Assembly: GCA_017450925.1 (NCBI GenBank)
Contig: JAFSSS010000074.1
Coordinates: 1-36,999, forward strand
From: Ruminococcus sp.
GTDB lineage: Bacteria; Bacillota; Clostridia; Oscillospirales; Ruminococcaceae
Length of the DNA: 36,999 nt
Direction of reading: 5' to 3'
Part shown: positions 31,853 through 36,999 of the stretch, in pieces
Layout of the letters: every line of letters begins with the position of its first letter
Numbering within the stretch: the stretch's first letter is position 1
The notes under the pieces: model-generated
What the model was told of the DNA's origin: nothing
Databases searched by the model: none
The model's input: only the letters and a program-made list of their open reading frames with translations
Position numbers and translations under genes: made by a program

Positions 31853-34279
31853 ATGAAGCGAGGGAAAATTATAGCTGCACTTGCGGGTGCGGCGGCGGCC
31901 TGTCTGGCATCGGTGACGGTGCTGGCCTCGGCGGTTACGCTTTTGCCGAAGGAGGATGATGAGAAGCTGGACTATACGACCGTTCAGCAGCAGTATGCGG
32001 ACAAGACGGCGGAGCGGGAGAAGCTGTTTGCGCAGCTTGAATCGAAAAATCTGCCGGTGGTGCATATCACCACGAAGGACGCTAAGAACGTTACATCGAA
32101 GGATTACTATGTTGAGTCGGTCATCGACGTTACCAACTGCCCGGAGGAGTTCGAGCTTTCGGCGGTGGGAGGCGTTAAGGTCAGAGGAAACTCCACCGCC
32201 AACGACACTGAAAAGCCCTATCGAATCAAGTTTGACAAAAAGCAGAATATGCTGGGGCTGCACGAGGGGAAGAAGTTCAAGAGCTGGGTGCTGTTGAGGG
32301 CATTCTGGAACCTCTGCCCGGACTACACGGCCTTTAACATGGCTAAGGCGCTGTTTGAGGGGGAATACTACAGCTCGGATGCGACCTACTGCACCGTTTA
32401 CATGAACGGCAAGTTCAAGGGGATGTATCTGCTGTGTGAGCAGAACCAGGCGGGCAAGGACAGAGTCGATGTCTATGAGCCGGAGGAGAACGAATATCAG
32501 AACGAGATAGGCTATTTCGTGGAAATGGACAACTATGCCGGCGAGGATCCCTATTTCAGCCTTGACTATGACAAGCAAAGCCTTACCGACATCAAGGGCG
32601 TGACAAGGACGATACCGAGGGATGATTTCAGCGTCAAGAGCGATATCAACACGCAGGAGCAGCTGGATTTCATCAAGAAATACTTTGCGGGGTGCTTTAA
32701 GATACTGCACGAGAGCGTCAACAACAACAAGGCGCTGATGTTCGATGCGGGGTATAACGTTGTATCGGCGGCGGGAGTTTATACGCCGCAGCAGGCTGTT
32801 GAGGCGGTGTTCGACACTGAATCGGTCGTAAATATGCTGCTGCTGGAGGAGCTGGTCCATGACAACGACGTGGGCGCAGGAAGCTTTTACTACGCGGTGG
32901 ATTTCTCTGAAGGGAGCAAATATCCGAAGCTGACCTTTACGGCACCCTGGGATTTCAACTGGGCATACGAGGGAAGCACCTCGGGCTACTATGCCGGCAC
33001 CTGGCAGAGCATCCAGCACGACGGCTGGGACAGGTCGAACATCTGGCTGATAGAGTTCATGAACGCTGACTGGTTCCGCAGGCAGGCTGCTGAAAAGTGG
33101 CAGAGGATATCCTCCTCGGGGGCTATGACAGAGGCTCTTGACAAGGTAGCGGCGGATATCAAGGTGGTAAAGGGCGATCTTCCGTCCGGCGAGGAATGGA
33201 GATACGACAGCGGAAACAACGTTGTGAACTATGCCCGGGGCAGGGCTAAGTGGCTGGACAGCGAGACCAAGGAATGGACGAAGATCATGCTTAAAAGCGG
33301 CGATGTGAAGCTTCCCACCACGAACTTTTACTATACCGGCAGCGCGATAAAGCCGGTAGTTACCGTGAAAAAGGACGGCAAGACCCTTATAGCCGGAACT
33401 GACTATAAGCTGACCTACGGCAGCAACACAAGGATAGGCAAGGGCAGCATCACGGTAAAGGGGCAAGGAGAATACACCGGCACTGTCAAGCTGAACTTCA
33501 CGATCTCGGCGATACCGATCGGGTCGGCTGAAATAAGCATACCCTATTCCTCCTACACCTATCGGGGAAGAGGGATAAAGCCCACGGTAACGGTGACCTA
33601 CAGGGGGCAGAAGCTGGTAAAGGACACTGATTACACAGTCACCTACAGCAATAACACTGATGTGGGGAGTGCGTGTATCAGAGTTACCGGCAAGGGCAAA
33701 TACGGCAGCTCGAGGTCTCTGTATTTCACGGTGAAGAAGCTTGACCTGTCGAGCAGCTATGTTAAGGTGACTATCCCCTACAGCGCCTACACCTACTCCG
33801 GCAAGGAGATCAAGCCGGCGGTAACGGTGAAGTTCAAGGACGGAACGGTGATACCTGCGGCGGAGTACAAGCTTAGCTACGCGAAGAACGTAAGAGTGGG
33901 CGTGGCGGAGATAACCGTTGCCGGCACCGGCAAGAACGTTACCGGCACATTCAAGAAGACCTTTGTGGTGAAGCCGGCGAAGAACGAGATAGTATCGCTG
34001 ACATCTGTAAAGGCAGGAGCCTTTAAGCTTAGCTGGAAAAAGGCGACTGCGGGAGCGGTAGGCTATCAAGTGCTGTACTCGACGGACAAGAGCTTTGAGA
34101 AGAACGTTCACAGCTACACCTCGACAGACCTTAACGATCTGAACGAGAATTTCTCGAAGGTGCCGAGGTCGGGAGAGACATGGTACGTCAAGGTGAGGTC
34201 GTTTTACACTAAGGACGGCAAGGCGTCCTCGACCCGCTACGGAAACTACAGCGCTGTGAAGTCTGTCAAGGTCATCTGA
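31853..34279 (+). CDS. Secreted CotH-family protein with surface repeats
   Basis: An 808-residue exported protein. A signal peptide (about 1-28, KRGK then an Ala-rich core) precedes a CotH domain (about 68-440) with VKVRGNSTANDTEKPYRIKF, LYLLCEQ-type VYMNGKFKGMYLLCEQ, VHDNDVGAGSFYY and FTAPWDFNWAYEG. CotH proteins have an atypical kinase fold; Bacillus CotH phosphorylates spore coat proteins, while gut relatives are secreted. Three immunoglobulin-like surface repeats follow (about 485-553, 560-630 and 639-705; YTYSGKEIKPAVTV...YAKNVRVG), then a fibronectin III-like domain (about 709-806). No dockerin, LPXTG or membrane anchor is visible. AAGGAGG precedes the ATG. It is monocistronic. Confidence 0.9.
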   Translation: MKRGKIIAALAGAAAACLASVTVLASAVTLLPKEDDEKLDYTTVQQQYADKTAEREKLFAQLESKNLPVVHITTKDAKNVTSKDYYVESVIDVTNCPEEFELSAVGGVKVRGNSTANDTEKPYRIKFDKKQNMLGLHEGKKFKSWVLLRAFWNLCPDYTAFNMAKALFEGEYYSSDATYCTVYMNGKFKGMYLLCEQNQAGKDRVDVYEPEENEYQNEIGYFVEMDNYAGEDPYFSLDYDKQSLTDIKGVTRTIPRDDFSVKSDINTQEQLDFIKKYFAGCFKILHESVNNNKALMFDAGYNVVSAAGVYTPQQAVEAVFDTESVVNMLLLEELVHDNDVGAGSFYYAVDFSEGSKYPKLTFTAPWDFNWAYEGSTSGYYAGTWQSIQHDGWDRSNIWLIEFMNADWFRRQAAEKWQRISSSGAMTEALDKVAADIKVVKGDLPSGEEWRYDSGNNVVNYARGRAKWLDSETKEWTKIMLKSGDVKLPTTNFYYTGSAIKPVVTVKKDGKTLIAGTDYKLTYGSNTRIGKGSITVKGQGEYTGTVKLNFTISAIPIGSAEISIPYSSYTYRGRGIKPTVTVTYRGQKLVKDTDYTVTYSNNTDVGSACIRVTGKGKYGSSRSLYFTVKKLDLSSSYVKVTIPYSAYTYSGKEIKPAVTVKFKDGTVIPAAEYKLSYAKNVRVGVAEITVAGTGKNVTGTFKKTFVVKPAKNEIVSLTSVKAGAFKLSWKKATAGAVGYQVLYSTDKSFEKNVHSYTSTDLNDLNENFSKVPRSGETWYVKVRSFYTKDGKASSTRYGNYSAVKSVKVI

Positions 34280-34334
34280 CGAAGAAATTTTCGGGAGATT
34301 TCAGCTAATATTTGTACAAATTGAACGACAAGGA

Positions 34335-34376
34335 CTGCAAGCTGCGCAAATGCGCGGTTTGCGGCCCTTTGTGTTT
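34335..34376 (+). terminator. Probable terminator after CotH-type gene
   Basis: GCAAGCTGCGC (about 34338-34348) pairs with GCGCGGTTTGC (about 34353-34363) through two G-U pairs, followed by GGCCCTTTGTGTTT. The U-tract is interrupted. Confidence 0.6.
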
Positions 34377-34690
34377 GAATATGAATTTGTTTTTGACAAA
34401 ATTTACTGTACGAAATTTTGTATTTGTGATAAAACGGTGAAAATATGCAGGAGCATTCAAAAGGGAGATTTTTTGTATTGATGTTGAAAACGGAGAAACA
34501 GCGGGGCGTGAAAACAGTTTTTACAGCGAGTTTTTAACACTTTCAACAGAGTTTTCAACATTTTTGAAGATCGGCCGAGGGACGAGAGAACTGTCCCGAA
34601 AAACGGGCAGATACATGAAACAAGATATAAATCAAGTGTGGCCGGTGCGAAGGGAACGTTCAAAGCGGTGTACTTATTCACAAAATGCAC
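34377..34690. other. AT-rich gap with nested inverted repeats, no clear gene
   Basis: ACAAAATTT (34396-34404) is inverse to AAATTTTGT (34413-34421), and ATGTTGAAAAC (34481-34491) is inverse to GTTTTCAACAT (34551-34561). Between them GTTTTTACA, GTTTTTAACA, TTTCAACA and GTTTTCAACA occur in a row. A 31-codon frame (ATG at 34445) has only a weak ribosome site. I see no convincing gene. Confidence 0.4.
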
Positions 34691-34718
34691 TTGATTATTT
34701 CTCCCAAAGTGGTATAAT
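34691..34718 (+). promoter_or_regulatory. Promoter for CobW-type GTPase pair
   Basis: -35 TTGATT (34691-34696), 16-base spacer, extended -10 TGGTATAAT (34710-34718). I do not see a clear Zur-type operator, though the AT-rich stretch 34712-34735 could hide a diverged one. Confidence 0.75.
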
Positions 34719-34758
34719 ATAATAGTATGAATATAACTTTTTGAAAGGATGTATCAGA

Positions 34759-35886
34759 ATGACAAAGATCACCATATTCTCCGGCTTTCTCGGAGCCGGA
34801 AAGACAACACTTATCAAGAAGCTGATCGCTGACGGCTTTGACGGCGAACAGCTTGTGCTTATCGAGAACGAGTTCGGCGAGATCGGCATTGACGGCGGCT
34901 TTTTGCAGGAGGCGGGCATCGTTATCAACGAGATGAACTCCGGCTGCATCTGCTGCTCACTGGTGGGCGACTTCGGCGAGGCGCTTAGGCAGGTGCTGGA
35001 GCAGTATCATCCCGACAGGATAATCATCGAGCCCTCGGGCGTTGGCAAGCTTTCGGATGTTATAAGGGCTGTGCAGGATCTCGGCATGAAGGACGTGGAG
35101 CTGGACGGCTTTACCACGGTCGTTGATGCCAAGAAGTGCAAGATGTATCAGAAGAACTTCGGTGAGTTTTTCAACAATCAGATCACCTATGCAAGCTGTC
35201 TGATACTTAGCCACACCTCAGGGCTCACGGCTGACAAGCTGGAGGACACTGTTGCCCGTCTGCGGGCGCTCAACGACAAGGCTACTATCGTTACCACGGA
35301 GTGGGATGAGCTTTCCGGCGAATCTATCGTTGAGGCTATGACCGGCAGGAACAACCTTGATGACGAGCTGGCAGCTCTGCTGGCGGAGGCGCAGGAGCAG
35401 AGCGAAAAGGACGAGCAGGAACATGAGCATCATCATCACCACCACGACCATGACGAGGACGATGAGCATGAGCATCATCATCACCACGATCATGACGAGG
35501 ACGATGAGCATGAGCATCATCATCACCACGACCATGACGAGGACGATGAGCATGAGCATCATCACCACCACCATGACCACGAGCATGGACATCATCATGC
35601 TGACGACGTATTCACAAGCTGGGGCGCAGAGAGCGCAAAGAAGTTCACCAAGGAGGAGATCACTGCGGCTCTTGAGGCGCTGGGTGACGAGGAGAAGTAC
35701 GGCATGGTGCTGCGTGCAAAGGGCATCGTTCCCGCTGTGGACGGAAGCTGGATACACTATGACTACGTTCCCGGGACACCCGATGTGCGCAGCGGCTGCG
35801 CCGGAGTTACCGGCAGGCTCTGCGTTATCGGTGCTAAGCTGAACACCAAGGCTGTGGCCGAGCTTTTCGGCGTGGAGGAGGCATAA
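34759..35886 (+). CDS. G3E-family (CobW-type) GTPase with His-rich linker
   Basis: A 375-residue G3E P-loop GTPase, a family of metal chaperones (COG0523: zinc, cobalt). The P-loop FSGFLGAGKTT begins the protein, the metal motif GCICC (C63, C65, C66) follows, and IIIEPSGVG is the Walker B-type strand. The usual NKxD motif is not seen (SHTSG is in the equivalent place). Residues about 222-285 contain 34 histidines in HEHHHHHDHDEDDE units. The C-terminal domain (about 290-375) has the KYGMVLRAKGIV...WIHYDYVPG strand pair of the CobW C domain. The ATG at 34759 follows AAAGGA and is preferred to an upstream TTG. The next GTPase gene starts 3 bases after its stop. Confidence 0.93.
   Translation: MTKITIFSGFLGAGKTTLIKKLIADGFDGEQLVLIENEFGEIGIDGGFLQEAGIVINEMNSGCICCSLVGDFGEALRQVLEQYHPDRIIIEPSGVGKLSDVIRAVQDLGMKDVELDGFTTVVDAKKCKMYQKNFGEFFNNQITYASCLILSHTSGLTADKLEDTVARLRALNDKATIVTTEWDELSGESIVEAMTGRNNLDDELAALLAEAQEQSEKDEQEHEHHHHHHDHDEDDEHEHHHHHDHDEDDEHEHHHHHDHDEDDEHEHHHHHHDHEHGHHHADDVFTSWGAESAKKFTKEEITAALEALGDEEKYGMVLRAKGIVPAVDGSWIHYDYVPGTPDVRSGCAGVTGRLCVIGAKLNTKAVAELFGVEEA
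35424..35605 (+). repeat. 42-bp tandem repeats coding His/Asp/Glu linker
   Basis: Units of about 42 bases coding EHEHHHHHDHDEDD are repeated three and a half times, with the last unit changed to DHEHGHHHADD. The second and third units are almost identical at the DNA level, pointing to recent slippage or duplication. Confidence 0.85.
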
Positions 35887-35889
35887 GCT

Positions 35890-36852
35890 ATGCCGGCAGG
35901 GAACAACGAGAATTTCACACCCGTATATTTGTTTACGGGTTTTCTTGAAGCAGGCAAGACCACCTTCATCCGGCAGACGCTGAACGACCCGCGGTTCAAC
36001 ACCGGCGAGGAAACTCTGGTGCTGCTCTGTGAGGAGGGCGAGGAGGAGCTGGACGAGGCGGCGCTTGCAGAATCGAATATCAAGGTGGCTGTTATCGACA
36101 GCGTTGAGGAGCTGAACGAGGCAAACATCCGACGTCTTGCAAATGAAGCTCACGCTAAGAGGATACTGGTGGAATACAACGGTATGTGGCAGCTGAAAAG
36201 CCTTTTCGATGCGCTGCCGGAGGACTTTGCGGTATATCAAGAGATGTGCTTTGCGGATGCATCCACTTTTATTAACTACAATCAGAATATGCGCAGCCTT
36301 GTGGTGGATAAGCTGCAGACGGCGGAGATCGTTATTTTCAACCGCTACAGCGATGACATTGACATGATGACGCTGCACAAGATCTGCCGCGGGGTGGCAA
36401 GGGGCATAAACATAGCCTATGAATACGCCGGCGGCAAGGTGAAGTATGACGACATCCAAGACCCGCTTCCCTTTGACGTGAACGCGCCTGTTATCACGCT
36501 GGCGGACAGGGACTATGCTCTTTGGTACAGGGACGTTATGGAGGAGCCGAAGAAATACGACGGCAAGACCATGTGCTTCAAGGGACTGGTGGCGACTGAC
36601 CCGAAGTTCCCGCAGGGGACGTTTGCAGTGGGCAGGCACGTTATGACCTGCTGCGTTGAGGATATCCAGTACATGGGCATAGCTGCCGACTGGAAGGACG
36701 CTTCCACGCTCACCTCACGGGAATGGGTGAATGTCAAGGGAAAGATCGCCTTTGAGCGCAGCCGCCTTTATAAGGGCAGAGGCCCTGTGCTGCACGTTAC
36801 CGAGGTCACAAAGGCCGATCCGCCGGCTCAGGAAGTGGCGACGTTCTATTGA
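35890..36852 (+). CDS. CobW-type GTPase fused to YcgQ-like C-terminal domain
   Basis: A 320-residue protein. Residues 10-200 are a G3E-like P-loop domain (FTGFLEAGKTTF, then ILVEYNGMW in the Walker B place). The CxCC metal motif is missing; an acidic stretch (EEGEEELDEAAL) occupies that region. Residues about 220-318 resemble the C-terminal domain of YcgQ/TIGR03943 (DUF1980-type) proteins: KYDGKTMCFKGLVATDP, GRHVMTCCVEDIQYMGI and WVNVKGKI. In other Firmicutes YcgQ-type proteins pair with a YcgR-type permease near cobW genes, suggesting metal handling; no permease is visible here. It lies 3 bases after the His-rich GTPase, in one operon. It shows no membrane segment. Confidence 0.85.
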   Translation: MPAGNNENFTPVYLFTGFLEAGKTTFIRQTLNDPRFNTGEETLVLLCEEGEEELDEAALAESNIKVAVIDSVEELNEANIRRLANEAHAKRILVEYNGMWQLKSLFDALPEDFAVYQEMCFADASTFINYNQNMRSLVVDKLQTAEIVIFNRYSDDIDMMTLHKICRGVARGINIAYEYAGGKVKYDDIQDPLPFDVNAPVITLADRDYALWYRDVMEEPKKYDGKTMCFKGLVATDPKFPQGTFAVGRHVMTCCVEDIQYMGIAADWKDASTLTSREWVNVKGKIAFERSRLYKGRGPVLHVTEVTKADPPAQEVATFY

Positions 36853-36863
36853 GATTAGCTTAA

Positions 36864-36999
36864 GGCAACACCGCACGACCCGCGGCTAACGCCTCTGCAC
36901 ATCATCTGCTTGCCAGCTTTCCGTCATATTACCCAAATTCTCCTTGACGTTGCGTAAAGCGAAGTGAACTTCGCTTGCAAGCCTGCGTCGAATTTAGGC
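36864..36999. mobile_element. MITE-like element, second copy, cut by window end
   Basis: It begins GGCAACACCGCACGACCC and follows the copy at 15418 closely for 136 bases, with a deletion of about 20 bases in the ACGTCATC hairpin region. The stem AAGCGAAG/CTTCGCTT is kept. The right end lies beyond the window. It starts 11 bases after the stop of the second GTPase gene. Confidence 0.75.

Noticed and set aside
31802-34111. Minus-strand frame of 769 codons opposite the CotH-type gene
   Set aside because: It is a shadow of the CotH frame with no motif or ribosome site. The plus-strand gene has a promoter, signal peptide and domains.
34445-34540. 31-codon small ORF in the gap before the GTPases
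   Set aside because: Weak ribosome site, no promoter with good boxes, and it overlaps an inverted repeat. Not enough to call a gene.
34674-34682. DnaA-box-like TTATTCACA
   Set aside because: A single one-mismatch box with no neighbours, AT-unwinding element or dnaA gene. One chance hit is expected.
35424-35605. Possible CRISPR-like repeat array
   Set aside because: The repeats are directly adjacent, in frame and code a His-rich linker. There are no spacers or cas genes.
35218-36639. Minus-strand frame of 473 codons opposite the two GTPases
   Set aside because: The Met/Val-rich stretch is the complement of His codons. No ribosome site or family motif is present.

Overview
This window looks like a chromosomal segment of a Gram-positive Firmicute, most likely a Ruminococcus-like member of the Oscillospiraceae. 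The reasons are the gene order gdpP-rplI-dnaB, rpsF-ssb-rpsR and lon-ysxC, two RNase J/FtsH-type housekeeping blocks, strong AGGAGG ribosome sites, many near-consensus sigma-A promoters (TTGACA/17/TATAAT), and coding DNA of medium to high GC separated by AT-rich promoters. The genus is an inference. There are no rRNA or tRNA genes, no CRISPR array and no complete insertion sequence. Protein calls come from motif reading only.

Layout. 1-730 (minus): a small pair of genes, one a sigma-region-4-like helix-turn-helix protein. 740-1227: two divergent promoters, each followed by a strongly structured RNA segment. 1228-2441: a DUF896 protein translationally coupled to a WYL regulator. 2591-3757 (minus): a small acidic membrane protein and the 16S rRNA methyltransferase RsmE. 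4311-6011: a GGDEF-EAL protein with a decayed cyclase and an intact phosphodiesterase site. 6274-9490 (minus): a DUF998 membrane protein, a small ORF of doubtful start, and a 741-residue decayed nucleotidyltransferase/hexapeptide/phosphohexomutase fusion. 9866-13336: a zinc-ribbon membrane-anchored protein, then a DUF421-DUF4363 pair. 13541-23054: a housekeeping run rnj, gdpP, rplI, dnaB, tilS, ftsH, covering RNA decay, c-di-AMP turnover, ribosome, replication, tRNA-Ile modification and membrane proteolysis. 23229-24272: a double zinc-finger DUF2628 membrane protein. 24395-25618: rpsF-ssb-rpsR. 25811-28823: lon-ysxC. 28980-31604 (minus): valS. 31853-34279: a secreted CotH-type kinase-like protein. 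34759-36852: two G3E (CobW-type) GTPases, the first with a histidine-rich metal-binding linker, the second fused to a YcgQ-type C-terminal domain.

The intergenic spaces are full of short palindromic elements of at least four families: TTGATAATGG-type repeats, an AAGAATAAAG-type element with perfect 25-bp terminal inverted repeats in one copy, a 233-bp element with 19-bp ends (a second copy runs off the window end), and a CTGCTGCAAA-type element. Several touch the start or end of genes. The most interesting signals are the pair of structured RNAs at 740-1227, the structured RNase J leader, the CobW-YcgQ fusion next to a His-rich CobW protein, and the small mobile-element families.
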